DNA of 64,000 bases from Incurvaria masculella (lineage: Eukaryota; Arthropoda; Insecta; Lepidoptera; Incurvariidae), in the NCBI GenBank assembly GCA_946894095.1, contig OX335641.1:12542501-12606500 (forward strand), written 5' to 3'. Under the pieces are notes generated by a model. That model was not told where the DNA came from and searched no databases. It saw nothing but the letters and a program-made list of their open reading frames with translations. The translations under genes were made by a program, and so were the position numbers. Below, one piece after another: positions 1-10,699 of this stretch (positions within the stretch are counted from its first letter, which is position 1; each line of letters starts with the position of its first letter).

Positions 1-127
1 ATGGTATTAGTGTATTGGGCTATATCATTTACACATTCCACCGTTTTGTCCAGTTCAAGCAAGCTTAAACTCCATTCATGATGGGAACGAAAAATTTAAT
101 TTACATCAATAATAAAGTTGAACTCAC

Positions 128-295
128 CAGCTGCCACTTGGACTTGCGAGTGGGATCGGCGATGGTGATGAGCAGCCGGTGTATCATCTGCACGACACCC
201 TCGTAGTACACCACGGCCTGTTCGTACGCGCCCATCAGCGCCATCTCGCGTGCCATCTTGGTGCTCTCGCCGATCTCGCCTACAGACACTGCCAT
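128..295 (-). CDS. Katanin p60 ATPase-containing subunit (p60-like), first coding exon, partial
   Basis: Katanin p60 is an AAA ATPase that severs microtubules; its N-terminal MIT-type three-helix domain binds microtubules and partner proteins. This exon encodes 56 residues from the start of that domain. Recognisable family blocks are STKMAREMALMGAYEQ, the VVYYEGVVQMI helix and ADPTRKSKWQL, which match the REYALLGNYDSAMVYYQGV and KWQQV pattern known in the family. The exon ends in phase 0 after CAG CTG at a good donor (GTGAGT on the minus strand, first intron base 127). The start at 295 was chosen because it puts about 14 residues before the ARE-MAL helix, as in relatives; in-frame ATGs at 304 and 340 are also possible. 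The AAA domain must lie in exons beyond the left edge. Family assignment is firm; whether it is katanin A1 or a like-1 paralogue cannot be told. Confidence 0.85.
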
Positions 296-340
296 CACGG
301 TCATTCCCGCCAGCAGCATGCGCCACACACCACGGGACAC

Positions 341-2264
341 TACACCGTTTTAAAACACCACTTCACCACACCCACACACTAGCACATGAGAGTTCCAATA
401 GTGCAAGATATTTGTAGCTTTTGAGAAAAAATATGTTTTTCTATGTATATATTTGTATATATAATATTTCAATTTGTTATTTTTCCTAGTTTCCTCTATA
501 TTGTTAGTTTTTATGAATACTTTTATTTTTATTTATTTTTGTCAAGTTGACATTAAACTACGAATAGATTGTTTGGTGCTGGGGAATGCAAAAACTCTTT
601 TTTGTTTTTATGGGGATCGGTGGTTGTAACTCGTGCATTTTTATTGGTTAGGAATGGTGTTTTTTATTGAAACATAATTATTGATGGACTTCACAGTAGA
701 CATCTTACATCTGGAAAAAGAAATCATAGAGTATGTATCTTTTATTAATGAATGTTCAATCTTTGCAGTCAATGTCCCGTGGCCCATACGGGTAAAGCGT
801 TTAATCAATGCATGTATAATCTTAAACATTAGTAGGAGGCATTGATCACGGGAGGAGGGACTGTAGGAAAATTCCAAATTGTATGTAGGTGTATGAAAAA
901 ATATATTTACTTAAATACTTATCACATTTCTAATTGCTCTTGCAATAAAACAAAAAAATCTGTTTAGATTGTTCCAGAATATCAATAAAAAAAAACATTT
1001 AGACACGTTCTGAGCTTTCCCCTGCGTGTCAAGTCAGGTACTCTAATTCGAAGAACTTAGAGTAATTGGCCGATCGCTTGTATAAAGTTTGATTCTGATG
1101 GCGTTTCTTGTAGTTTAGTTCAATGTACCAGAAGTTTGTACAAATTCGACAATATTACAATAATTTACAGTCATTGAATCTCATTCTCAATTTTGACGCA
1201 CATGCCTGTGTGGGTACTTACATAAAAATGCAGTAGTATTTAAACTGAGTTATATGAGATTGACGCTCGGCGAAGTTTATTTTCCGTTGTTCTTTGGCTG
1301 CAGTAATGGAACCGTCTTAAACAAAAGCAAATTTAAAAAAGGTAGGTAAAGTAATGAGTATTCAAAACATATCGTGCTGAAGATCTGTTATAAGTGAGTA
1401 CCTAGGGGACGGACAGTATGATTTCGATTTGATTCACGGTGGTCAGAAACATGCTTAGGGCATTTCTTTTGACGTAAGTAGGCAGTATGGAGTAGTGGTA
1501 GCATTTTAAACTTTTTTTTTGTTGAAATTGAACTCAGTATAAAGTTCTGCATGGGGCCCAGTCCAGAATGAAATGTGTTTATTAGGCTTAATATTTTTGG
1601 GCTTCTTTGCCATGCTGAGACCAAAATATAAACACCGTAGGGTGCAGCCGGATGCAATTGCGGGCCTCCACACGTCTTCAGTTGTCATGGAGACCGTGTT
1701 ATTGTTTTGAATTATAACGAAACTGATGGTTTTTAGTTTAGTACGTACCAAGTTTGTCAATCACATGTTGCCTCGATTGAATAAGTTCGGTTGAATTAAA
1801 TCGAAAACTTCGCTTTTGAACGCATCAACTTTACTAATTTCGACATAACTCGACGAGATCACAACCTTTTATGGCATTTAATTTCTGGAGTGTTGGTACA
1901 GCAGCTGTCAGTTTTAGTTGATACGTCGCCTGCAGAATATTGGTTTGGTTCTGTGGTCGCCTAGAGCTGGCCTACCAGTTAGTATTTCCACCATATTTAT
2001 GTAAAGGCTCTACAAGTTTCAAATGATATTATGAAATATATGCATGTAATTTACTAATTATTCATAAACAATAGATGAATGTGTCAAAACAGAACCAATA
2101 ACTCCGACAATCAGTGTTCTGTGACAATCAGTCTCAACCACAGAATATAATACTGGTGGTTTCTACTCCGTGTTTCGGTTAGGCGACATACCCTGTTGTA
2201 TTATGAAAGTTGGTAGCGCTGAATAGTGTGGCCAGTGTTTTTAAGGTAATAAGCATTTACTTTT
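341..2264. other. Upstream flank of the katanin gene, no gene seen
   Basis: This stretch should hold the katanin promoter and 5' UTR just right of 340. It is AT-rich, and I see no convincing TATA box or initiator and no reading frame with protein-like composition. A fragment of dispersed repeat LR-3 sits at about 728-880. The rest is unremarkable. Confidence 0.5.
728..880 (+). repeat. Dispersed repeat LR-3 fragment
   Basis: The segment contains GTTCAATCTTTGCAGTCAAT, a ...GGGTAAAGCGTTTAA block and AGTAGGAGGCATTGATCACG. The same blocks in the same order occur near 39665-39775, and in reverse complement at about 57960-58115. A shorter related piece lies at 37200-37330. Class unknown. Confidence 0.6.
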
Positions 2265-2372
2265 TTATTTTTTTTATGTGACCTGACATGGATGGCTACA
2301 ACTACCGTTATGATATTAGCCCAATACACCACATTGCCGAAGGAATTCGGTTATGATACCTGGTTTCCAGTT
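2265..2372 (-). mobile_element. SINE-L fragment (tail half)
   Basis: Reverse-complement copy of the SINE whose near full-length version is at 45700-46113. It starts with a T-run followed by ATGTGACCTGACATGGATGG, then the block TTAGCCCAATACACCACATT and a diverged ...GAAGGAATT... block. Confidence 0.7.
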
Positions 2373-2819
2373 AGGGGTAGGCATGTAAGATGCAATTTCA
2401 ATGCTTGAAACATTGTTTTACATCAAATCAATTTAAAAGCAGTGTTTGTTTGCCCCAATAATATAGTTCTTATAAATAATCAATTGCATGTTATGACTTT
2501 ACCTTATACAGATGCCATAATTTGACGATCATACGTCGGTTTCCTAGTCTGCGATGTTGTCATGGGTCTACATGTTTTGCCTTTACCTCGTATACACGTT
2601 CTTTGCCTGCATCTACCAATGGAAATGGAAACAGTCATGCATGCAAGCTCTTCCATTAGCACGGAATCCATGTATTGTATTGTTTATTCATCATCCATAG
2701 ACAGTAAACTGCACTCGGATTGGTCATATTTTGACATTAGCCAATTCAGCAAAAGAAAACACAGCGAAAAATATCTGGCAAGAAACAAACTGTTTTTTTT
2801 TCAACGTTCGCGCATCTTA

Positions 2820-2975
2820 GCCCCGGTTGCACGAAGAAACGGCTGAGTTAATCAATGTTCAAACACGTCACTTTCAGTGATCCGCCTAGAGTTCATTCCA
2901 TACTGTCCACACAAAGTGACGTGTTTGATCATACTTTGACGTTGATTTTTATTTTTTGTTCTTTCGTGCACTCGA
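2820..2975. mobile_element. Small inverted-repeat element (MITE-like)
   Basis: Two arms face each other. The left reads CCCCGGTTGCACGAAGAA and later CAAACACGTCACTTTCAGTG. The right reads CACAAAGTGACGTGTTTGAT and later TTCTTTCGTGCACTCGAC. The arms pair imperfectly around a spacer of about 25 bp. No target duplication is evident. Confidence 0.55.
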
Positions 2976-2987
2976 CCCTTAAACTGT

Positions 2988-3232
2988 AAGGTCCTCTTCT
3001 TCTATTGGTGGGCAGGGTTACCTAAGCCCGTCCAGGTGTTACCATCGCAGTGGATGTAAATATGATCGAAGCGGCCATGACAAATTGTTGGTGTTTACAT
3101 GCAGTTCAATGTAGCCGTGATCATAAAAGGAATTCCTAGCATGGCACCTAATTCCTTCGGGAATGCGGTGTGTTAGGTTAATATCAGACGGTGGGGGTAA
3201 CTGGACTAGCCATTCATGTCCTTAAATAAAAT
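2988..3232 (+). mobile_element. SINE-L fragment
   Basis: Plus-strand copy with the blocks GGTGGGCAGGGTTACC, GTTCAATGTAGCCGTG, TAGCATGGCACCTAATTCCT and GGGAATGCGGTGTGTTAGG in the order of the full element. The tRNA-like head is missing. Confidence 0.75.
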
Positions 3233-3671
3233 ACATAAAAATCTTACAAAAACATACACATTTTTATGTTCTCTTTAAATTATTTTTGTATGATAGCTTA
3301 GACACTAAAAATCTCATCTTCTATTATAAAGTTAATTCTGTAAATTTAAAATTGGTAATTTAAATATTATATTACATTCTGCATAATTGCGTGCGTGGCA
3401 TGATTGAATGAACATCTCTACCAATACCTGAAAAAAGTAAGAAATTGCAATTGTTATCAGTAAAGTGTTAACCTTGAAAGTATCATTTTCATGAATTCTC
3501 ATTCTTCACCATATTTTTTTCCTTTTCGGAAAAATCCAACAATCTTTCACACCTCTGCATAAGTCCTCTCAAGCTGACCAACGTGTAAGATGAACTTTTA
3601 GCGTTCCCGATTTCAGTCAAAAAATGTTTCCCGCGTCGTCGTATCGAACTTACAAAAAAACCTATTTTTTA

Positions 3672-3864
3672 GGGTTCCCTACAAAAAGGGTGCCAACGGA
3701 ACCATATTTATAAGCCTCCGCTGTCCGTCCCTCCGTCCTTCCGTCCATCCGGCTGTCATAGGGCAGCTGAAATTTTCACAGAGTGTGTATTTATTTAGCC
3801 GCTATAACAACAAACTGGTAAAAAACAATAAAAATGCAAGGACATACAAAAAACGTGATTTATT
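3672..3864 (+). repeat. LR-1 repeat, truncated copy
   Basis: Begins AGGGTTCCCTACAAAAAGGG and carries the CTCCGCTGTCCGTCC tract and TTTCACAGAGTGTGTATTTA. It lacks the 3' palindromic end and runs directly into a second copy at 3865. Confidence 0.7.
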
Positions 3865-4138
3865 GGGTTCCGTACCCGAAGGGTGAAAACGGAAACCTAT
3901 TACTAAGCCTCCGCTGTCCGTCCGTCCGTCCGTCTGTCACAGGGCTGTATCTCATGAACCGTAATAGGTAGGCAGATGAAATTTTCACAGAGTGTGTATT
4001 TATTTTGCCGCTATAACAACAAATAGGTCAAATTAAAGGGGGGCCCCATACAAAAAACCTATTTTTTTTGTGTTAAATCATGTACGATGGTATGGAACCC
4101 TCGTGTGCGAGGCCGACTCGCACTTGGTCGGTTTTTTT
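3865..4138 (+). repeat. LR-1 repeat, near full length
   Basis: Family layout: GGGTTCCGTACCCGAAGGGT, a (GTCC)n tract, CTGTATCTCATGAACCGTAA, TTTTCACAGAGTGTGTATTT, GCCGCTATAACAACAAATAG, then TACGATGGTATGGAACCCTC and a GTGCGAG...CTCGCAC palindrome near the end. This unit is widespread in lepidopteran genomes. Whether it is a SINE or the 3' end of a LINE cannot be settled here. A third partial 3' end follows at 4139-4170. Confidence 0.75.
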
Positions 4139-4194
4139 GTGTTAAATCTTATACAATGGTACGGAACCCTTCTTTTTTGGTTTTTTCTTTGTTC

Positions 4195-4270
4195 TCTTTT
4201 TTATGTAAAGCGCGGCATATGGCGTACGCCAGGACCTATTAAGGTGCCCGACGACGCCCATGAGATTTCG
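4195..4270 (+). repeat. LR-2 repeat fragment
   Basis: Short copy containing AAAGCGCGGCATATGGCGTA and CGCCAGGACCTATTAAGGTG. The same block occurs inverted at 4388-4431 and longer at 24566-24885 and 46228-46500. Confidence 0.6.
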
Positions 4271-4283
4271 AACTTGTAATTGG

Positions 4284-5052
4284 GATCAAACACATTAGTA
4301 AGTGTCCGAAAATAATTTGGCGTATGTTCGAAGAAGCTACAAAGAAAGAATTAATTTTTTTTGAGCTTTTGTTTTGATATTGATAATAGGTCCTGGCGTA
4401 CGCCATATGCCGCGCTTTACATAAAAAAGAGAAAAAAGAAAAAAAAAATTGCCCTTCTTATCTAGAATGGCCGAATATTTTTCTTTGATAATCGATTCAA
4501 GACCAGATATATCACATGTGAATAAAATTACCCTCGTCATTAAATACGTTTTGGAAACAGGTGAATCGTGTGAAAGGAGTCTAAAGTTGCTCCCCTCAGT
4601 GGGACATAAAGCTCAAGAAATTATTCTGCCATTATTTCGGAACTCAAAACAATGGACATAAATATTAAAGACAGGACAGTCATACGCATGGACGTGAGGT
4701 AATTTCCTCACCTTCATGGTCATACGTCAAAGTCAAAAATTACAAAGCCAAGTGCATGGAGGTGAAGAATGTTATTTTTTCAACTCCATCCTTCTTTTGC
4801 TTATTTCGATCCTTGCTCTGCCCACTCATAATGATCAGAATAAAATACTTACATTCAAGAATTCAAGAATCAAGAAGTGAAAAGTGAAATTGGGACAGAA
4901 AATGTGGACAGAGACCAAAAAACAAAAAAATAATAAATATTTTTTTATATCTTCATGTTCAAAATAAAAGCTCAAAAAAAATTAAGTCTTTCTTTGTAGG
5001 TTCTTCGAACATATGCCAAATTATTTTCGGACACTTACTAATGTATTTGATC
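4284..5052. mobile_element. Foldback element carrying a hAT-like transposase fragment
   Basis: The ends are long inverted repeats of about 95 bp. The left end begins GATCAAACACATTAGTAAGT and the right end is its complement, ACTTACTAATGTATTTGATC; the arms continue to the TTTGAGCTTTTGTTTTGATA region. An LR-2 fragment (4388-4431, minus) and a DUF4371-type coding remnant lie between the arms. I see no clear 8-bp target duplication, so the true ends may differ. Probably a non-autonomous derivative or a capture event. Confidence 0.6.
4449..4661 (+). pseudogene. hAT-type transposase (DUF4371 / ZMYM1-like) fragment
   Basis: This open frame reads AEYFSLIIDSRPDISHV, then TLVIKYV, GESCERSLKLL and GHKAQE. 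The family pattern is a Y-F-S-...-D-S-T-P-D-I-S-H block followed by a V-R-Y-V strand and an E-R-F-L-x-F block, found in DUF4371 proteins derived from hAT transposons. The frame is only about 70 residues, ends at TAA in 4659-4661, lacks the zinc finger and dimerisation regions, and has no credible start. It is a broken fragment inside a foldback element. Confidence 0.6.
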
Positions 5053-5055
5053 GTG

Positions 5056-6048
5056 AAGTCTCTCTTGAAGTCTGCATGCAGCCGCAGAATATGCTCTCAT
5101 TGCATCGGAGTACTGTTACTTAGAAAGTTTTCTTTCAAAGTGAATCTCTTAAAATGTGCTAAATCAAATTTATTTCCCAATGAAAACGTCCACGTTTCCC
5201 TGTCACAATGGAAACAATAAGTTTTTCGTGAAAAGTGAACCGTACATGCATGACAATAGGGTTCCGAATGGAATCAGGACGGTGGTGGGTGGGACCTTGA
5301 TACAGGTACAAAAAATAGGTTAAGGGATAGGGATGTCGCCACCAGCCACCGAACTCATATCGTGATGCGCAGGTATTTTAAACGTATAGGGCGTATTTAG
5401 AGAACATTTATTCGTAATTTTGTTTTTTTTTTCACCAATTCCTTAGTCGCGTTGCGGTTAGAAAATAGGCGTAATTACATGTTTGCGTTGTAGAACTATG
5501 TGGTAATATTATTTGTAGAATTGTCGAGATGGATGTTGGCCGATTTTATTGTTAAGGATACATTTATGTCAGGTTTGAAGGTCGGAAGAAGTCTGAGCTA
5601 ATTCATCAGCTTCATTTATAGGACCTTCCTTGTTATCTTTCCCCTTTGGTAGAAGAAAGAGCCCTATATGTACCACCAGAGGAATAACAAACTGAATATT
5701 GAATACAAACGCTTAGTTACATCACACACTGTAAACGATTAATTCAGTGAAGAAGAAACTGCAAATGTATTTCTACACCACTAAAGAAAGTGGGAAAAAC
5801 GGTAGAGATACAGACATGATATTTATATTTATCTGTGCTACGCCACTTATTCGGCCATTGTGACCGAAAAGCACGAGTTTTCGGGTTCATACTTTATAAA
5901 AACATCTAGGGATGAAACCTAATGTCTAATAATAACCCACATTCAGATATGCATAAAATTAACATATTATTTTAAACGATTATTCCTTTTTTGCTCAGTT
6001 CCTAAACAGGTACTTTCCACCCAGCTACGAACACAGATCACATTTTAA
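5056..6048. other. No feature recognised
   Basis: AT-rich sequence without a protein-like frame, splice-bounded exon or repeat that recurs elsewhere in the window. Confidence 0.4.
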
Positions 6049-6339
6049 GGGTTCCGTACCCAAAGGGTGCCAACGGAACCCTATTACTAAGCCTCCGCTG
6101 TCCGTCCATCCACCCGTCCGTCCGTCCGTCTGTCTGTCACAGGGCTGTATCTCGTGAACCGTAATAGGTAGGCCGCTGTTTACACAGAGTGTGTTTTTAT
6201 TTGGCAGCTATAACAACAAGTAGGTAAAATTATTTAATAATTATTATTAAAGGGGCCCATACAAAAAACGTGATTGTTTGTGTTAAATCTTGTACGATGG
6301 TACGGAACCCTTCGTGTGCGAGTCCGACTCGCACTTGTT
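6049..6339 (+). repeat. LR-1 repeat, near full length
   Basis: Runs from GGGTTCCGTACCCAAAGGGT through a long (GTCC)n tract to the perfect palindrome GTGCGAGTCCGACTCGCAC. It is the best-preserved 3' end of the family in this window. Confidence 0.8.
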
Positions 6340-7310
6340 AATGTGTAGTGCCTACTGCTGAATTGATTTGAAAGACTGAAACATTTAAGATTTTAATAGC
6401 TAATCATTTTAAATTGTAACAACCAACGTGACTAGAATATCTTGGCAATCTGCAGAATTAATGATTTATTTCTTTCTAAACTTCTCATTCTGGCTACATT
6501 GATGCCGCAAATGTGTATTTTTATAATTTTTTATATCACTCTGGTATGACATTATATACAAATGCTGACCTGAGTGCGTTCCTGTAAAATATTAACCGAT
6601 TCTACAACCAGCACACACACAATAACAAGTATTGCACGCCATTCGGTATGTACCAGGCAGGGGTAGACCATCCCCAGTGCTAGCTCGAGCTCCCACCCTT
6701 CTGCTGCGGAAACGGGCTCCTAGGTAGCCTTAAAATTTGTGACGCCCCTCCACTAATATTTGGTGGAAAATTGTGAGACATTAATAGCCAAGTGACAGTG
6801 AGTGGGTAACTTCATTCAAATTAATTTGATGTCGTTAAAATTATCGTTCTCGAAAAGTTTCGGGAAGTACATGTACTTACATAAAATGTTCGAAATTTAA
6901 AAGCAGTGTCGGTTGTTGGTGTTTCCATGATTGGGCCGGTTAAATATCGATGAATATTATGTTGGGGAAAGTTTATGATTAAAAATATATTTGTGTGAGT
7001 AATTTAAATTTTGGGTGTCATTACAACAGGAAAATTGATTCCGGGAGGTGGTTCTAGAAGAAAAAGAACTCACTTTTTTTACAATATATTTTTTAAATCT
7101 TAAATTAAATACTGAATAAGTGCTTTATTATTCCTTTAGACTCACCCCCTAAGTGGATGTTGAGTCCGAGTGACTAGAAAACCCTGTAAACGAAATGCAA
7201 ATGTGCTAACCTCTCAGGGAAAACAAAATTTTCGAGAATCATATAAATTGGTTAACCAAAACCGATGAAATCCAACTACTGCAAAGGCGGACAGTTTGAT
7301 CGATAGCCCT
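6340..7310. other. Upstream flank of the two-exon gene
   Basis: No gene or recurring repeat is seen. A GC-richer patch lies at about 6650-6730 (containing GCTAGCTCGAGCTCCCACCC), but I see no open, splice-bounded frame in it. Confidence 0.35.
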
Positions 7311-7357
7311 TCAGTGTGCGGTTCTGGTGCCGCCCCCGCCGCGATGGGTTTTCAGTC
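7311..7357 (+). promoter_or_regulatory. Candidate core promoter with two TCAGT initiators
   Basis: Two arthropod-type initiator matches, TCAGTG at 7311 and TCAGTC at 7352, lie 90-130 bp upstream of the ATG at 7442. The segment between them is GC-rich (GTGCCGCCCCCGCCGCG) against an AT-rich background, as expected of a promoter-proximal 5' UTR. No TATA box is visible. Short upstream frames begin at the ATGs before 7442 and end before it. Confidence 0.35.
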
Positions 7358-7441
7358 GACTTCAGGAGGCCACCGTAGCACGCTTGGACTCCAGTGCACT
7401 TGCGACTTGATGTTAGTCTCCGAGAACAAGTAGAGCGAGCC

Positions 7442-7489
7442 ATGACCGGGAACAAGGCGGATGCTGCAACCTCTACCGATGACATAAAG
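7442..7489 (+). CDS. First coding exon of an unrecognised two-exon gene
   Basis: An ATG opens a 16-codon frame, MTGNKADAATSTDDIK, which ends in phase 0 at AAG|GTAATT. The preceding 130 bp are GC-rich with initiator-like TCAGT motifs, so this looks like a 5' UTR plus first coding exon. The next good plus-strand coding block, the long exon at 9896, also begins in phase 0, so the two join without a frame break. The intron would be 2.4 kb and hold a PB-2 MITE and a LINE 3' end. The peptide is polar, with no signal sequence. I do not recognise the protein, and an unseen exon between the two cannot be excluded. Confidence 0.45.
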
Positions 7490-7915
7490 GTAATTACATC
7501 ACTAGGGTTAGGGTGCATTAAGCTAAAGTTACTTAATGCCTTCATGGCCAAATCCAAAACTAGGTAGTAGAAATATCAAAAACTCTCAAAGGCGTGATAG
7601 GGCCGATATTCAATAAAAACTGCTATATTGAAATAGTATTTTTTCTAGCAGGGGATCGAACTCATTGATTTTTAGAAAAATTTCGCACGCTGTAGGTACA
7701 TATTAGTGTCGCTTATAAGGAACACATTTAGTGAAGTAATGTTAAACGGCAAACTAAAAAAAAAAAGGTTGATTATCAATAATTTTTTTCAAATTTTCAA
7801 GTATTTATACATTACCCGTACCTTCAATGATCAAATTCCCTAAAATATGTTTTTCTTTCTGGCCTTTAACCGCGAAGACATAATGAAAAGCAGAAATCAC
7901 AACGCGATGTTTTAA

Positions 7916-8254
7916 GGTTAATCGCAGTTTACTAATTATTTGAAAAACACTGTTCCAATTTGTTTGATATTTGGTATCTAATATTCGGCAATAAATATCT
8001 GTGTCTGCACGCTTTGGTTTTGCTGAATAATCTAAAGCAAGTCAAATAACAGGCAAAACTAAATCTTTATAAAAAAAATGTCTGTTGTATGACACAGGAT
8101 GCATTTTTCCAAAAGGAGAAACACGTGCAGACATAGATATTTGTTGCTTAAAATTAAGTCCCATGTATCAAGCAAATTGAAACAGTGGTTTTGAAATTAT
8201 TCGTAAACTACGTTTGTATGGGGAGCGTAATTTTCTGATGCTTACGGGCCCACC
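7916..8254. mobile_element. PB-2 MITE (TTAA-flanked)
   Basis: Flanked by TTAA at 7912-7915 and 8255-8258. The right end reads TGATGCTTACGGGCCCACC; the left end is diverged. The arms pair through TTTACTAATTATTTGAAAAA and ATATTTGGTATCTAATATTC against their complements. A second copy is at 61193-61546 and an end fragment at 50992-51039. The TTAA duplication points to piggyBac-type mobilisation. Confidence 0.7.
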
Positions 8255-8699
8255 TTAATATCAAAATCTGTCCCCATTACTCCTTTGAGTGTTTTTCGAT
8301 GTATCTTATAGTTTCGGATTTGGCCATTAATGCACACTTGAAAAACGCATTCTGTAAGTATACAGGTCGCTTAGTAGGTTGATGCAAAGCCTTGAGCAGG
8401 TGATAGAGGAGGTAATTTGGACTCCATCGAGCCAAACATACCTCAGCATGGATATAGAGATTACCGACATTTTCGTGTTTTTAAGGTTAAATAGGTAAGT
8501 GCAAAGGTACAAACGGCATCATCCTAGACGTCACAAATTGGACTTTGACCTACATACGTTTTCCTTGCAACTGCTAATGCCTAAACTGTGGCGCCGAGGT
8601 GATGCGCTCTGAACATGGAATTATCAATAATAAAATATAATCAAAATACATAAAGAAATTTTAGTTTTCCATCTGTTGCAAATGTAGTAATGTAATATT

Positions 8700-9046
8700 A
8701 CAATAAATAACTAAATAAATTTTAGTATATTGTATTATATATATTAGTTTATTCTATTCAAAGTATGTTTGTATTATTATATAAATTATGGTTTATGTAT
8801 GTTTATACTGTATGTATATATTTTTATTTTATTTGCTTTATTCTTTTCCTTTCAAATTGCTATTGTGTACCTACCTACAGATATTTTAGATTGTCTCTCC
8901 TCATCACCCCAAAGGTTGACTGGAAGAAATCACTCCTAGTGATAAGTCCGCCTTTGTGCAATTTTGTTGTTGTTTCGAATTGTTTTTGTAATTGTACTTG
9001 TTTTCTATTGCACAATAAAGAATTTATTCATTCATTCATTCATTAA
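8700..9046 (+). mobile_element. LINE 3' end (CR1/Jockey-like tail)
   Basis: An AT-rich 3' region containing CCAAAGGTTGACTGGAAGAA and ATAAGTCCGCCTTTGTGCAA, then TTTTGTAATTGTACTTG, ending in CACAATAAAGAATTTATTCA and (ATTC)n. This kind of 3' end, with a gene-like AATAAA and a short tandem tail, is typical of lepidopteran non-LTR retrotransposons. Coding parts are absent (5' truncated). Confidence 0.6.
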
Positions 9047-9895
9047 ATAAACAATGTATTTACATGTGTCTGCACAAGCTACAGACGTGACTTGTGGCGA
9101 CAGAGGTAACCACAATCATATTCTGCTGGCCATTAGCGTCGGGAACGTGACCGAATGGAGATTTGTTCAACGTAATGATTTTCGTAATAATGTCGTGAAA
9201 CGACATTTATTTACGTACCTACACATACATACGAGTACGTCATTTATTTTTATAATTTACAACACGTTCGAGAAAGTAAAGGCGCATCAATACCTTAATC
9301 CATTTAAATACATAGTAAATTATTTGGAAGCATGAAAACAGCTATCACCCGTTATAACAATACTTCAGTCAAAGGCACGTGTAAACCTGAGAATTCAGCT
9401 GAGAAACCATGCTGACGAATTGACGTACATAAGCACGCTCAAATTTGAGCAAATGTAGGTAAGCGGTTTTAGTTTTCACATTTTGTTACTTTAGCTGTAA
9501 CTTCAATTTAAAGAGATGTTTAAGAAACCCGTACGCTACACAAACGTTATTTTTTTCAGAAATTTACTTTTTGACAAAGTATTTTCACTATTTACGTTAA
9601 CAATTTGTCGTCTTCTCGTCTTCGTAGTTAACAGTTGTAGGTAGGAAATCGTTTATCTTACAGTATCTTTCATAGTGGTGTTAGGTGTTTCGCATAAGTT
9701 ATTTGGTTAAATTAAAGGCACTGTATTGGTTAACACTTTTATAAGAATTAAATTAATTCATTACTAAAACACTGAACTTCACTGATTGGATTTGTATTGA
9801 GATGTTCGTATTGAGGCATGTTTACCATTGCTAGCCCTCGAAACAGGCGTTTAACCTCGAGCTTCAAAATCATAACATGAAAACATTTGTTCCAG

Positions 9896-10699
9896 GGTCG
9901 ACCCCTCTGCCTGTTCTACTTCACCCACCCCTTCGGGGTCCTCTCCCCGGACCCGCCCACCGTCGCCGCCGCCCCTGCCGACATCGCTCAGGCCTTCGTC
10001 AACATGCAGCCAGTCCCCTACAACATCTGGAGTGAGTCCTCTTCCGACCACTACAACACGTCCAGCAGCTCCTCGGCGAGGCCCAAAGTCTCCTACGAAT
10101 TGGGAAGCATTTCCAGAAAACCCGTGAACATCATCAGCTACGGAGGAAGGAACACTGACGGGGGATACCCTGAATGTTTAAGGAAAAACTCAATTTCTTC
10201 TTCACTGTTTTCGAGTGACCTGACCGAGCCACTATGGTCCTTTCCCAGTAGTTCCAGCAAGCAAGAGAAGCGACTGCCCTTACCGTACATCCTCCCACCT
10301 CTGGAGATGCCGCTGAGGGATTTGGAGTGTTCGGAGGATGTCCAGTCGTTTTGGGAAGTCAAAAGGCCTATGCAGAAACTGTCCCTGCCTCCCATCGAGT
10401 TGCCGGAGAGACGGATTAAAGATGATTCTTTGGTGAAAAAAGCTGACGAGAGTGGGGTAAAAGTGTGTGAGGAGGTGGAGTGTCGCGCGGTGCGAAGGAG
10501 AACTGCCTCCAGGATTGGGGTTCGGAAATCGAGGAGGGCTCGGAAGAGCGGTCTGCGACGGATGGTGACGCATTTGATGCAGCGAGCTACTAAAGGTAAG
10601 GTTACTGTTTTAAGGAAGTCACCACCCTTATTTAAGGCAGAAAAAGTGAACATGCCCAGTACCAAGCTTAGTCAAATCAGAAAAAAACGCAAAGGCTAG
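9896..10699 (+). CDS. Terminal coding exon of an unrecognised two-exon gene
   Basis: The exon starts after the acceptor TTTGTTCCAG and is open for 267 codons to TAG at 10697-10699; an in-frame stop at 9878-9880 excludes a longer frame. The first 130 bp are markedly GC-rich compared with the flanks, as expected of coding sequence. The protein part begins with a hydrophobic stretch, GRPLCLFYFTHPFGVL. Next come an Ala/Pro segment, a Ser-rich run (SSSDHYNTSSSSSARP) and a Leu/Pro segment (LPLPYILPPLEMPL). It ends in a very basic tail with clusters RRRTASRIGVRKSRRARKSG and IRKKRKG that could act as nuclear or nucleic-acid-binding signals. With 7442-7489 it gives 283 residues. No catalytic motif or known domain is visible; I do not recognise it. 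The antisense strand is also partly open, which lowers confidence a little. No canonical AATAAA is obvious in the first 350 bp downstream. Confidence 0.6.
   Translation, partial: GRPLCLFYFTHPFGVLSPDPPTVAAAPADIAQAFVNMQPVPYNIWSESSSDHYNTSSSSSARPKVSYELGSISRKPVNIISYGGRNTDGGYPECLRKNSISSSLFSSDLTEPLWSFPSSSSKQEKRLPLPYILPPLEMPLRDLECSEDVQSFWEVKRPMQKLSLPPIELPERRIKDDSLVKKADESGVKVCEEVECRAVRRRTASRIGVRKSRRARKSGLRRMVTHLMQRATKGKVTVLRKSPPLFKAEKVNMPSTKLSQIRKKRKG

Noticed and set aside
10138..10665. 175-codon minus-strand gene
   Set aside because: It lies entirely antisense to the better-supported plus-strand exon 9896-10699, which has an acceptor, a phase match and a GC-rich coding start. The antisense frame is a shadow.
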